In this document: piece after piece, positions 8,196 to 17,627 of the stretch
How positions within the stretch are numbered: the first letter of the stretch is position 1
Layout of the letters: each line of letters opens with the position of its first letter
Source: Nocardia bovistercoris
GTDB lineage: Bacteria > Actinomycetota > Actinomycetes > Mycobacteriales > Mycobacteriaceae
DNA: 64,000 nucleotides
Direction: 5' to 3'
Assembly (NCBI RefSeq): GCF_015674855.1
Contig: NZ_JADMLG010000011.1
Span: 62,001-126,000, forward strand
The notes under the pieces: model-generated
Seen by the model: only the letters and a program-made list of their open reading frames with translations
What the model was told of the DNA's origin: nothing
Databases searched by the model: none
Translations under genes and position numbers: made by a program

Positions 8196-10537
8196 TGTTG
8201 CTCCTGATCGGGTCCGTCGAAACGGATCGCCTCGGGTACGCGGACCATCTGCATGGCGAGGTCGGCGGGGCCGATGGGGCCGACCGACCGACCGTGCACG
8301 GTGTCGAGGGCCTGTTCGAGCGCCGGGACGAGCGAACTCACCTCGAGCACCCGGCAGTCGCCGCCGCTACGCAGGTGGTCGAGGACGCGGAAGGTCACGT
8401 CCGGGGTGAAGGTGTCGCCCAGTTTCAGGCCGCCGGGCGATTCGGACGGCGGCAGCAGGTTGCGCAACGGGATGTAGCCGTCGTCGTCCACCCCGAATCG
8501 GAAGCCTTCCTGCGGTTGGCGTAGTTCGACCCGCGCGGGTATGCCGTCGAACAGGCACAGCAACACCGTCGGCGACAGATGGTCCATGCGCAGCACCGGC
8601 AGCAGCCCGCCGTCGGGGTCGTAGCCGCGCACCGCGAGATTCGGCCAACCGGCGACGATCGCGGAGCGCAGAAGGAAGCCCGAGACATTGTGCAGCGCTT
8701 CGGCATTCGCCGAGGAGGCGAGTCGGCGGACGCTGACCGCACGCGCGGTGTCGCGGTGGATCGAGGCCAACCGCGCCGCCGCCGCGCGGACCGCGGCGCC
8801 GATGATCCGGTCCTGCTCGGTCTCTCGGCTGGACTGCGCGCCGATGGCGAAGGCCCCCGAGACCAGCGCGTCCGACCAGGCGCCGTCGAGGTGGAAGAAA
8901 CGCAGCGATTCGATCGGCAGGATCCGCTCGTCGGGAACCAGGTGGGTGAAGGGCACGCCGTAGAGCAGCATCCGTTGGCCCAGCCAGGTCGCGACCGGTT
9001 CGAGCCGCTCCCCGAGGGCATCGTCCAGCGCGTCCAGCAGTGCCGATCGCGCCCGGTCCGAATCGAGGAAGGCGGCGAGGTCGCGCGTCGGATCCGCCGG
9101 TGGCGCGGCGGGAGTCGGCGGCGTCCAGGTTCCGGTGGGACGGGATGGCGCCTGTCCGAGTGTGGTCAGTATGTCGCCGTCGAGGAGTGCGCCGAACGCT
9201 TCGAGCACGGTCGCGGCGCCGCCGTCGGCGGGCAGGTGGGTGCTGGTGTCGCGGTGGTAGAGGGCGTCGACCACGCCGCGGGCGCCGCGCCGCAGCGTCA
9301 CGAGTTGTTGTGCGAAGGCCGAATCGGCCGTGGCCAGCGCGCGGCCGAGTTCGAAGGCGCTCGCCAGCGACACGTCGAAGGTTCCCCACACCGGGTCGTA
9401 GCCGATCAGCGCGTCCGCCGAGGTGGCGGTGGCGGCCTGCGGCGTGGCGAGCGGCGCCACCGGCGTCAGCGGTCCGCGATACCAGCCGTAGGTCGACTCG
9501 CCGGAACGGGTCACATACGGCACGGCGACATAGCCGTCGTCGAGGCGGCGCGCCACCTGCCGCTGCGCCGCGGTGGCGCTCGCGTCGTCCGGATAGGGCG
9601 ACGGCAGCCTGAGCCACATGCGTTCGCGCGGCGCCGGGGTGGACGAGTCGGGCAGGTGGGTCAACCCTTCGGCGAGTTCGCGGAAGTCGGCCTGCGGGTC
9701 GGGGAAACACCAGAACGACCAACTGCGCAGCGACAGCAGCGCCACCGAGGTGTGGCCGCCGAAATCGGGATCGTCGGTCAGGATGCGCTGATGGCCCTCG
9801 AGGGACACCAGATGCGCGATGTTCTTCGTCGCTTTCACGTTCTGCGAGGTCGGAGCCGCCGGGAACCGGCCCGCGACGACCACCGAGAACAGCCCGTCCT
9901 CCTCGATGCCGAGGATCGGCCGGTCGCCGGTGTTGGCGCCGCGGCAGTGCGCCAGGAAACGCGCGTCGTCCGGGCGCGGCGCCACCGCCCGGAACGCGGC
10001 GGAGGCGACCTGGATATAGGAGCACGGGGTGTCCGGCGCGATGTCGGGTTCCAGGGGCAGGTCGGGTTTGAGCACGTCGGGGTCGGCGGCGAGGAAGTCC
10101 TCGACGGTGGCGCCGATGGTACGGGTGACATCGGTCGGCGCGCCGAGGAGTTGATCGTCGGTGAGCACGAGCAGCGCGAGCCACGGCGTGCCCTCCGTGG
10201 TGTCGCGCATCGTGCGTTCCCACGGCAGCATGGGGTCGCCGAGCACGACATGCGGCAGCACCTCGGCGAACCGTCCGCTGCTGCCGTCGGCCGGTTGCAC
10301 GGCGACCACCGCGCTCGGGTCGAGAGCCACCTGCGGGCCGCGCACGGTGAAGCGCTGGGTGCTGCCGAATCGGCCGCCGTCGATGATCGAGGAAGCGCCG
10401 GAACCGGTTCCGTCGAGCAGATCGTGGGTGACCTCGATGGAGTAGTCGCCCGCCTGTAGACCGGGCAGGTAGTTGTCGTGCAGTTCGACATCGCCCAGCG
10501 GCAGGGTGTCGCGGGCGGAATGGGGCCTGCTGCTCAT
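8192..10537 (-). CDS. Uncharacterised large protein (781 aa) of the RIP operon
   Basis: ATG at 10537 overlaps the DUF6603 gene's stop (ATGA). The N-terminal ~130 residues are beta-rich: 'LPGLQAGDYSIEVTHDL', 'RFTVRGPQVALDP', 'LPHVVLGDPMLPWERTM', 'PWLALLVLTDD'. They read as a small conserved domain, and the remainder is mixed alpha/beta. A C-terminal segment ('LRMDHLSPTVLLCLFDGIPARVEL') also looks conserved. No catalytic motif, signal peptide or membrane segment is visible. It sits in the middle of five overlapping genes and probably acts in the same complex as the 1258-aa and 1321-aa products. Family and function are unknown. Confidence 0.85.
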   Translation of the reverse strand: MSSRPHSARDTLPLGDVELHDNYLPGLQAGDYSIEVTHDLLDGTGSGASSIIDGGRFGSTQRFTVRGPQVALDPSAVVAVQPADGSSGRFAEVLPHVVLGDPMLPWERTMRDTTEGTPWLALLVLTDDQLLGAPTDVTRTIGATVEDFLAADPDVLKPDLPLEPDIAPDTPCSYIQVASAAFRAVAPRPDDARFLAHCRGANTGDRPILGIEEDGLFSVVVAGRFPAAPTSQNVKATKNIAHLVSLEGHQRILTDDPDFGGHTSVALLSLRSWSFWCFPDPQADFRELAEGLTHLPDSSTPAPRERMWLRLPSPYPDDASATAAQRQVARRLDDGYVAVPYVTRSGESTYGWYRGPLTPVAPLATPQAATATSADALIGYDPVWGTFDVSLASAFELGRALATADSAFAQQLVTLRRGARGVVDALYHRDTSTHLPADGGAATVLEAFGALLDGDILTTLGQAPSRPTGTWTPPTPAAPPADPTRDLAAFLDSDRARSALLDALDDALGERLEPVATWLGQRMLLYGVPFTHLVPDERILPIESLRFFHLDGAWSDALVSGAFAIGAQSSRETEQDRIIGAAVRAAAARLASIHRDTARAVSVRRLASSANAEALHNVSGFLLRSAIVAGWPNLAVRGYDPDGGLLPVLRMDHLSPTVLLCLFDGIPARVELRQPQEGFRFGVDDDGYIPLRNLLPPSESPGGLKLGDTFTPDVTFRVLDHLRSGGDCRVLEVSSLVPALEQALDTVHGRSVGPIGPADLAMQMVRVPEAIRFDGPDQEQQ

Positions 10538-13500
10538 GTCGGACTTCCCACTTTCTCGACCATCGGCGCCTGGCTGTAGAGGTGGCCCGCGGCGGCGGCC
10601 AGCGCCGTCATCGCGTCGTTGCCGCCGGTGTAGAGCCCCGCGTCGGCCAGCGCCGCGAACACCGCGTCGCGTTGCTCGCGTACCGGGTCCGTCGCGATCT
10701 CGCCGAGGTAGTCCATGACGTCGGGATCGGCGTCGAGGACGTAGTCGCGGTTGTCGTCGGAATGTCTCGGCAGCGGGGACAGGCCGGGTGGTAGTTCCTC
10801 GTCGTCGTATTCGCTGAGCGGGAAGACACCGCGGGAATCGGCGAGCACCGGCAGCGGCGCCTGCACCGAGAAGCCCACCGGCAGATCGGGAACGGTGTCG
10901 GCGCTCGGCGCGTCGGGTGTGTGGCCGAACGGCGAGGGCGGCGCGCCCCACAGCGAGGCGGGCAGGTTGCGGGTGTCCGCGGTGATCGTCCAGCCGGAGG
11001 TGTCGACGAGTCGATCGTCGTGGCGCACGCGCAGGCGGTGCACGCCCGCGAGCGCCGACTTGTTCATCGGGCGGATGTCGACACCGGCCAGGTCACCGGA
11101 TTGCGCTGTGTCCCATGGCGTGTCGCCGATGCGCAGGTGGCTGGCCGGGATCGCGGACCCGGTGCTGAACCGCAGGTCGCGGGCGCGGACCAGCCAGCGA
11201 TTCCCGCCGGTGCTCTCGCCGTCGGCAATGGTGGCGTCCAGGCCGTTGACCGCGACGATGCCGATCACCTTGTCCCGCTCGGGCAGCATGGCGGCGACCT
11301 CGGACCAGGTCAGCGGCGTGCTGGTACCCCCTCGGCCGTCGTCGCCGAAGCTGATGGTCACGGTGAACACGACGATGTGTGCGGTGACCGTGCCGCCGGT
11401 CGGCGGACCCCACAACCGCAACGACGCGCCGACCGAGGCGCCGATCGTCTTCTGGATGCCGAAGACCGAAATCGTCACCGAGGCGCCGATCTCGATCGAG
11501 AGGCCCGCGAGGAAGAAGAACGGGCGCCAGGACACCAGCAGGTCGGCCTGGGCGTTGAACCACGCCTTGACCGGGCCCGCGTGGAACAGCACCCGCAGGT
11601 CGGTGCCCGCCATCGCGCACGACGGCGTCACGGCCAGGTAGGCGTCGGCGGTGACGGAGACGGCGTCGCTGACCGCCCATCTGATGCCGAGGCGGGGCAC
11701 GGTGGGATAGCACGACGGCGGCTGGAAGGCCGGGTGGTAGCCGCCGAGGGTGACGACGAACTGTCCGGCGTTCGGATTCGACCCGAACCACACCGCCGCC
11801 GCGAAACCGCCGGTCACATGGCAGTCCGGGGTCAGCACATACGAGGCGGGCGAGAGCTGTGCCTGCACCTGCGCGATGCCATCGGTGGGGCGCAGCGTTG
11901 CCTCCAACCCCAGTTCGGCGTACACGTACCTGACCGCGCCCTCGTCCTTGAGCGGCAGCTGGAGTACGGCGGTGCCGAGCAGGGCGAAGATCAGGTCCTG
12001 ACCGAATTCCGCGGCGAGCACGACCGTGGCCGTCACCACTTCGAACACGGTGAGCTGCGCTCCGACCGCCAGCCAGTAGTTCCCCTCGAGCGGCGCTATC
12101 CATTGCCGCGTCGTCCCGTCGGGCGTGGACGCGCGGCCCTCGAGCACGTCGAGGACGTGCATCGCCTTCTGCCCCGGCGCGTCCAGGATCAGCAGCGGGA
12201 AGCCGGGCACCTGCGCGGCGGTCGGCATGGTCAGCTTCCGGTTGAATCCGAAGCCCGCCATCAGCGCGCTCACCACCAGCGGCGGCTCGCCGAGCGGGAC
12301 ATCGAGCTGCGCGAACACGAAAAGCGAAGGCGCGCCGCCGCTCAGCTGGGCATAGGAGCCGATCGCGGCGAGGGAGAACTTCGAGGTCTCCACGACCGCG
12401 GCGCCGTCGTACTGGAAGTCGATCGGGGCGGGCGGGTCCGGCACGTGCAGCAGGCCGCCGGTGATCGTCACGGCCGGGTTCGTGAAGGACACGCCGAGAC
12501 CGGACAGCGCGAAGGTCGGCGCGAACTCCTCGAGCGGCGAACCGACCCCGAGTCCGTCGAAACTCAGCGTCAGTGGGCCGAGGGTGACCGCAGCGTCGAG
12601 GGCGAACAGCAGTGCGTTGTGCTGATAGATCAATCCGACCCGGTTGATCTGGAGCACGCCGAGCTGCTTCTGCACCTGCACCCACACGCCGGTGGAATTC
12701 GAACTCGGCGCGGTGTCCGCGGCGGCGAGCGCGGTCTGCGGTGCGCTCTGCCCGGCGGGCAGGCCGAGCGCCACCGGTACCAGTCGACCGCCGAGGCGCA
12801 GCGAAGCCTGCACGGCCAGACCCGATTTCAGTCCCGCGGCCGGAATCGGCAGCACGCTCAGGCTGCCGAGCAAGGTGTTGACCGCGGCGGCGGTCGCGGC
12901 GTCGACGATCCCGGTGCTGTAGAGAACCTGGAGACCGTCGATGCCGAGCGTCCCCGCTTCGGACAGGAAACCGCCGACCAGCGGCAGCCCGGACAGGTCG
13001 ATATCGGCCGAGAGATCGAATCCGACAGCCAGACTCGCGGTTTTCCCGCCCGGTTTGACGCGCACGACCTTGGCGTCGATCAGGTCGACACGCAGGCCAT
13101 CGGGAACCACCGCCGCGAGATCGGCGGAGAAGTCGGCCACCCAGTCGTGCACTTCGACCTCGGCCGCCTCGGCGGTGCTGTGGTAGGCGGCGACGATCGC
13201 CTCGGTGCCGCCGCCGGTGTCGAAGACCAGGTCCAGTTCGAACTCACCGACCCGAAGCACTCCCCCGTACCGCGTCTGCGCGCTGTCGCGGTCGATGCTC
13301 ACCCCTATTGTCGCCGTGACGCTTTCGGTGATGTCGATATCGCCTTGGCAGGTGAAGTGGAACTTCTCGGTGCCGGTGGTGTGGGCGAACCAGAGCGAGG
13401 TCAGTTCGAGGCTCCGCACGACCTCGGGAACACCGGTCAGGTTCAGGGCCGTGACCACCGCCGCCATCGTGAGCGCGTCGCCTGCGGGGAGCCCGCCCTC

Positions 13501-14499
13501 GAAGGTCCAGCCGCCGCTCGCGTCGGCCGATTTGGCGGCGTCGATCTCGACGGTGATCGCCGAGTCGATGCCCACCGTGCCCGAGAACCCGGCGACGAAC
13601 TTCTCCTCGGTGTCGTAGGCGATCCGCGCGGACAGCTTCTCGATGTCGAAAGGGCCTACGGCCCAACTGCCTTCGAGGCCGAGCGCGAGTTGGTAGGTCT
13701 CACCGAAACCGCCGGAGAAATCCAGTTCCCTGACGTCGAGTCCGCTGGGCACATCGGTCGGTAGGCCGAAGGCGGCGAGCAGCGTCGCCACATCGGTCTT
13801 CCCGCCCGATGTGGCGTGCAGGCTGCCCTCGATATATTTGTCCTGCAACCACAACCAGATGTCGAAGGTGAGGTCGTGCAGCGGGAGCGCCGCGGTGACG
13901 GCGCTCGAGCGCAGCGTATAGGCGATCGGGTCGGCGCCGGGGGTCCGCTCGAGGCGGTAGTCGAATCCGGTGGCCTGTCCCACGCTGAGATCCAGTTCCC
14001 TGAGCCCGCTTTCCAGTTCGCTCCAGCTGTCACCCGCGGCCAGGCGGGCGACGAGTGTCGCCACCTGGAAGGCGCCGGGCGTCGTGGATCGCACCGCACC
14101 GGTCACCGCGCCGGTGTCGTCCTCGGTCACGGTGGCGACCACGGCCGTGGCGTCGAACTCTCCGTTCAGGGTGAGGGTGACCGCGCCTTGTTTCGTGACG
14201 ACGACCGTCATCGCGCTGATCGTCGCGGTTGCCGTCGCGTCGGAAGGCCAGGCGCCGCCTGCGGCACATGTCACCGCCAGCGTCAGTTCTTTTCCCTCCG
14301 AGTCGATTCGAGGGTCCAAGACACCTGCCGCCGCGTGGACCTCGCGACCGGCGAAGGTGGTGAGCATGTCTCGCAACGAATCCGGCAGCGTGGTGTCCGC
14401 GGCGGCCAGCACCGGCTGGTCACCCAAACCGATCAGATGCGCCTGCAGGCCGTTCAGATCCACCGGCGTCCGACTCGCCGAGCGTGCATCCTCTAACAC
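10534..14499 (-). CDS. DUF6603-like giant beta-rich protein (1321 aa)
   Basis: I chose GTG at 14499 because it overlaps the RIP stop by 7 nt and is preceded by GGAAGGAC. Further upstream the frame only shadows the RIP gene. From about residue 600 the protein has the alternating pattern I associate with DUF6603: 'INRVGLIYQHNALLFALDA', 'LGPLTLSFDGLGVG', 'LSGLGVSFTNPAVTITGGLL', 'YWLAVGAQLTVFEVVTATVV', then Gly/Ala-rich amphipathic strands to ~1130. The N-terminal half is also beta-rich with repeated 'GxWTFEG' / 'LELTSLWF' units. The function of DUF6603 is not established. The amphipathic strands could form a barrel, tube or lipid-contacting sheet. There is no signal peptide. It directly follows the predicted RIP toxin. 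Confidence 0.8.
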   Translation of the reverse strand: MLEDARSASRTPVDLNGLQAHLIGLGDQPVLAAADTTLPDSLRDMLTTFAGREVHAAAGVLDPRIDSEGKELTLAVTCAAGGAWPSDATATATISAMTVVVTKQGAVTLTLNGEFDATAVVATVTEDDTGAVTGAVRSTTPGAFQVATLVARLAAGDSWSELESGLRELDLSVGQATGFDYRLERTPGADPIAYTLRSSAVTAALPLHDLTFDIWLWLQDKYIEGSLHATSGGKTDVATLLAAFGLPTDVPSGLDVRELDFSGGFGETYQLALGLEGSWAVGPFDIEKLSARIAYDTEEKFVAGFSGTVGIDSAITVEIDAAKSADASGGWTFEGGLPAGDALTMAAVVTALNLTGVPEVVRSLELTSLWFAHTTGTEKFHFTCQGDIDITESVTATIGVSIDRDSAQTRYGGVLRVGEFELDLVFDTGGGTEAIVAAYHSTAEAAEVEVHDWVADFSADLAAVVPDGLRVDLIDAKVVRVKPGGKTASLAVGFDLSADIDLSGLPLVGGFLSEAGTLGIDGLQVLYSTGIVDAATAAAVNTLLGSLSVLPIPAAGLKSGLAVQASLRLGGRLVPVALGLPAGQSAPQTALAAADTAPSSNSTGVWVQVQKQLGVLQINRVGLIYQHNALLFALDAAVTLGPLTLSFDGLGVGSPLEEFAPTFALSGLGVSFTNPAVTITGGLLHVPDPPAPIDFQYDGAAVVETSKFSLAAIGSYAQLSGGAPSLFVFAQLDVPLGEPPLVVSALMAGFGFNRKLTMPTAAQVPGFPLLILDAPGQKAMHVLDVLEGRASTPDGTTRQWIAPLEGNYWLAVGAQLTVFEVVTATVVLAAEFGQDLIFALLGTAVLQLPLKDEGAVRYVYAELGLEATLRPTDGIAQVQAQLSPASYVLTPDCHVTGGFAAAVWFGSNPNAGQFVVTLGGYHPAFQPPSCYPTVPRLGIRWAVSDAVSVTADAYLAVTPSCAMAGTDLRVLFHAGPVKAWFNAQADLLVSWRPFFFLAGLSIEIGASVTISVFGIQKTIGASVGASLRLWGPPTGGTVTAHIVVFTVTISFGDDGRGGTSTPLTWSEVAAMLPERDKVIGIVAVNGLDATIADGESTGGNRWLVRARDLRFSTGSAIPASHLRIGDTPWDTAQSGDLAGVDIRPMNKSALAGVHRLRVRHDDRLVDTSGWTITADTRNLPASLWGAPPSPFGHTPDAPSADTVPDLPVGFSVQAPLPVLADSRGVFPLSEYDDEELPPGLSPLPRHSDDNRDYVLDADPDVMDYLGEIATDPVREQRDAVFAALADAGLYTGGNDAMTALAAAAGHLYSQAPMVEKVGSPT

Positions 14500-15293
14500 C
14501 GGGCCCCGTCCTTCCCCAGAACTTCCTCGGCCATTTCCTTCGTCACCTTTATGCCTCCGAGTTCGAAGGCTTCGCTGTTCGATTCGGTCTCCACGGCCTT
14601 CTTGCTGAATTTCTGCCATTTCAGGTGAGCGACGTCGAAACGTGGCATCACCGTCCAGTGGGTAGACGGGCTCGGTCGCATATTCTGGTCGACGCCGCAG
14701 TTCCATTGCGCGGCGAACAGCTGGTGATAAGGATCGAATCTCGCCATTTCCGACGTCATCTTGGCCAGGAGGTGCAATTTGCCCTGCACCTCCGCCCGTT
14801 TCGGTTCCGGGGCGGTACGCCACGCCCCGTCCGCCAGGTAGTCGTAGAGTTTATCGGCGGCGGTGAAGAATTCAGCTCTCGAGAGTCGCGGCTTCTTCGC
14901 ATTGTCATTGTCGGAATACCTCAGGCTGATATAGCCGCCGGGCGGAGGACCCAGGTATCCTGCCCCGCCCGCGGGCAGGGCCTGGATCGGACCTCGGTCG
15001 CCCCCCTGAATCCTCGCCCATTCCTCGTTGTCCCATGCCGCCATGAACGCGGTGGCGGGTTCTTGACCGCCGACAGTCCATCCACGCAGGTAGAGGCTCG
15101 ACTTCTCGAAGTACAGCCCGATTTCACGCCGGTTGTCCGTGATCACGGCGACCCGGAAGAACTTAACGTCGCCGTCCCCTCCGGGGCGGGTGGCGTAGCG
15201 GTCCCGCAAGAACTTGATCATGCGCTTGTACGTCTTCACGCCCGCGTTCTTCTGCCGAAAATTCACAAAGGTGTCGTCTTCGCTCATTACCAT
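14493..15293 (-). CDS. Predicted ribosome-inactivating protein (rRNA N-glycosidase, ricin/Shiga A-chain family)
   Basis: This 266-aa protein matches the RIP A-chain fold along its length. Its N-terminus ('VNFRQKNAGVKTYKRMIKFLR') parallels ricin's INF...V.SY..FI..(V)R. Y68 in 'SSLYLRGW' fits ricin Tyr80 (NAYVVGY), Y121 fits Tyr123, 'SEMARF' (E182, R185) fits SEAARF with Glu177/Arg180, and W226 ('LKWQKFS') fits Trp211. All five key active-site residues therefore appear present. The known reaction is removal of one adenine from the sarcin-ricin loop of large-subunit rRNA, which stops translation. ATG at 15293 has AAAAGG 6 nt upstream; ATG at 15287 is an alternative. There is no signal peptide, B-chain or lectin domain, so it resembles a type 1 RIP that needs another route out of the cell. 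It is the first gene of a five-gene operon. The assignment rests on motif comparison by eye. Confidence 0.75.
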   Translation of the reverse strand: MVMSEDDTFVNFRQKNAGVKTYKRMIKFLRDRYATRPGGDGDVKFFRVAVITDNRREIGLYFEKSSLYLRGWTVGGQEPATAFMAAWDNEEWARIQGGDRGPIQALPAGGAGYLGPPPGGYISLRYSDNDNAKKPRLSRAEFFTAADKLYDYLADGAWRTAPEPKRAEVQGKLHLLAKMTSEMARFDPYHQLFAAQWNCGVDQNMRPSPSTHWTVMPRFDVAHLKWQKFSKKAVETESNSEAFELGGIKVTKEMAEEVLGKDGARC

Positions 15294-15980
15294 GGCATGC
15301 CTTTTCCCGTCGACCGCAGGGCCGCACGGCATCTCGTACGAACAGCCGAATCGGATAGATTAATCGGAGTCAAGAACAGGAAGGTAGAATAACTCTCGGC
15401 ACATATCGCTCGACATTTTCCGACCAAGTGGACGACACACCGGCTTCACCGCTTCCCCCTGCATCGACGACTGAAGAGTTGCGAATCTCGCGGCCGGTCG
15501 AAGTCGCCTGAAATGTAAGGGGATTCATCCGTTCGGCCTCGATTGATGCGTTATCAGCGTATCAGGATCACCTAACACCGGACAAGGCGTAAGTAGTTCG
15601 AAACGGTAGTATCAGGAACCTACCGGTCTTTTTTCGGGTCCGGATATATCGCGGATTCGATCGGATCACACGCATCGGGCGGCTCGATAATATTAGCCGA
15701 GCAGTCGCTGTACGCGACTCCCGATGGCGTCAGCCCCCGTATCGCTCGTACAACTCCCTCGCTGGCACCGTGTCAGCGATCTTCGACGAGCGGCCCGCGG
15801 GGCGACGAGTCGTCGATGATCGCAGCGAACCTCGAACATGCGAGGCTCCAACACAATTGGTGGCCTGCTCGGTCGTGATGATCGTGCACGAACCATGGCG
15901 GCAAGGTCGGGACAAGGTCGCGGCCGGCCTCTCGCTCTACCTTCGGTGACGGATCGGTCGAACCGGTCACGGGAGGCAAC
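15294..15980. other. Divergent intergenic region between the RIP operon and the DUF4407/GTPase operon
   Basis: These 687 bp hold no convincing gene and are visibly more AT-rich than the flanking genes (for example 15350-15420 and 15540-15720). The region must carry the promoters of both divergent operons. It contains a direct repeat (annotated separately) and a T-run (TTTTTT at ~15630). Short minus-strand frames at 15730-16114 show Arg/Ser-rich shadow composition. Confidence 0.6.
15559..15622. repeat. Imperfect direct repeat, candidate regulator-binding or promoter element
   Basis: GTATCAGGATCACCTA (15559-15574) recurs as GTATCAGGAACCTA (15609-15622), about 50 bp apart, in the AT-rich divergent region. 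A third partial match, TTATCAGC, lies just upstream at ~15551. The spacing of about five helical turns fits a dimeric regulator or twin promoter elements. This is by eye only. Confidence 0.35.
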
Positions 15981-17627
15981 ATGGACAGCGCGAACGCCCG
16001 CCGAAATGGGCGCCAGGACAACCGTATCCGGGTCGAGAAGGACTCCGCGAGCCTCGATTCCGCAGCCGCGTCGGACACCGAGGACCGAGCGGAGGACACA
16101 GGGGCGCCCACCACCCCGGGCCGCCGCGCCGGGTCGAGCGGGGGCTCGACTCACGACGGTGCGGGCGGACACGGTACCGCGCGGGCGGCACGCCGTGCGG
16201 ACGCGGAGGCGGGCGGCGCACCGATCGACCGGATCGGCCGGACTCGGCCGGGGACAACGCGACCCGAGAACGCACGGCGCGACGGGTCGGACGGCGCCCG
16301 CGCACCGAGCCGCGTCGAACGGGCCATGATCTGGGTGTCCGGATACGACCCGGCGCTGCTCGCGACCGCGGTGGAACGGTACCGAGCCGTCTGCGCGGGC
16401 GTTCTGGTCCTGCTCGTCTCCGCACTGGCCGCCTTCGGGGTGACCGTCCTGCTGTGGACCGTCGTCGGCGGGTTCCGGTTCTGGTTTCTCGCGGCCGGTG
16501 CGGGATGGGCCACGGTGGTCTTCTGGGTCGATCGGTCCATTCTGGTGGAACCGCACTACGGGAACCTGCGCGACACCGACGCCGAGGCCGACCGGAGGTC
16601 CGAACAATCCACCGCCGAACTGCGGACCCCGTGGCCGCCGCACGAGTCCGAGGCCGACGAGAAGCGTACCCGCCGTGGGCGAATGCCGCGTCCGAGCGGC
16701 GCGGGAGCTAGCAGGATCGTGGTGTACGCGGCGCGCGTCCTGTTGGCGGTGGCGGTCGCCTTCCTGGTCGGCGAGGCACTGGTGCTGGCCGTCCTGCATC
16801 CCGAGGTCATGAGCGTGTGGCGGGCGACCGCCGAGCAGGACTACCGCAGCGAGCTGCTGGAGCTGGGGCCGAAGCGGGTGCCGGGGTTGCAGCGACAGCT
16901 CGCGGGCGTCAACGACACCCTCGCCGCGAAGACCACGGCACGCGACACCGCCAAGACCGAACGCGACCGCGCCTACGCGATCTACAACGAAGAGCTCAAC
17001 GGCACCGGCGGCACCGGCGTTCCGGGCCGAGGCCGAGAGGAAGGGGACGCGCAGGCGAAATACACCCACGCCGAGGCACAACTCACGGCGGCCCAGCAAG
17101 AGCTCGACCGGGCCACCCCGATCCTGCGCGGGCAGGCGGCCGGACTCGAACAGCAGATCAAGGATCTGAGCGGCGGCGCGATCGACAGCGACGCGATGAA
17201 GGCGGTCGCCGACGACGACGCGGGCCGCGCGGCGTGGGAGCGCACCCACGCGCGCCCCGGCTGGGTCGAGCAGGAGAAGGCGCTCGAGACCTACCTCTCC
17301 CGACAGGACAGCTGGTTCGTGCTCGCGGTGCCCTGGGTGCTGCGGGTGCTGCTGCTGAGCGTCGACCTGCTGCCGCTGAGCCTGAAGCTGCTCACCCCGC
17401 ACACCGTGATCGGCGCCCGGATCCGCGATCAGGCGCTCGCGGTGCGCTACGACGACCGCCGCCTGCTCCGGTCCCGCCTGCGGCACCTCGATCGGTCGGC
17501 CGCGCTGCGGGACCACGACGAAGGCCTCGCGGCACGGCTGCGCTACGACACCCAGTCCTTCTACTTCCACAACCGCACCGATCACCTGAACCCGAGGAGA
17601 CCCCGCGATGGGCAACAGCCGACCTGA
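15981..17627 (+). CDS. DUF4407-type membrane protein with coiled coil
   Basis: 548 aa. ATG at 15981 has a strong GGGAGG 7 nt upstream. Residues 1-110 are disordered, rich in Arg, Gly and Asp. 'SGYDPALLATAVERYR' (~120) followed by two transmembrane helices and 'TVVFWVDRSILV' match the opening of DUF4407 (PF14362). A third helix lies at ~250-275. A long charged coiled coil with 'KTTARDTAKTERDRAY' and 'AEAQLTAAQQELDRA' covers ~285-420, and a C-terminal hydrophobic segment lies at ~440-470. It is probably an inner-membrane anchor with a coiled-coil cytoplasmic or periplasmic domain. It overlaps the GTPase gene by 20 nt and is likely the membrane partner of that GTPase. Confidence 0.8.
   Translation: MDSANARRNGRQDNRIRVEKDSASLDSAAASDTEDRAEDTGAPTTPGRRAGSSGGSTHDGAGGHGTARAARRADAEAGGAPIDRIGRTRPGTTRPENARRDGSDGARAPSRVERAMIWVSGYDPALLATAVERYRAVCAGVLVLLVSALAAFGVTVLLWTVVGGFRFWFLAAGAGWATVVFWVDRSILVEPHYGNLRDTDAEADRRSEQSTAELRTPWPPHESEADEKRTRRGRMPRPSGAGASRIVVYAARVLLAVAVAFLVGEALVLAVLHPEVMSVWRATAEQDYRSELLELGPKRVPGLQRQLAGVNDTLAAKTTARDTAKTERDRAYAIYNEELNGTGGTGVPGRGREEGDAQAKYTHAEAQLTAAQQELDRATPILRGQAAGLEQQIKDLSGGAIDSDAMKAVADDDAGRAAWERTHARPGWVEQEKALETYLSRQDSWFVLAVPWVLRVLLLSVDLLPLSLKLLTPHTVIGARIRDQALAVRYDDRRLLRSRLRHLDRSAALRDHDEGLAARLRYDTQSFYFHNRTDHLNPRRPRDGQQPT

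Noticed and set aside
14500..14823. Earlier start for the DUF6603-like gene
   Set aside because: It would overlap the RIP gene almost halfway with non-native composition; GTG at 14499 has a ribosome-binding site and a 7-nt overlap.
15693..17615. 640-aa minus-strand frame
   Set aside because: Antisense shadow of the DUF4407 gene, Arg/Gly-rich without domains.
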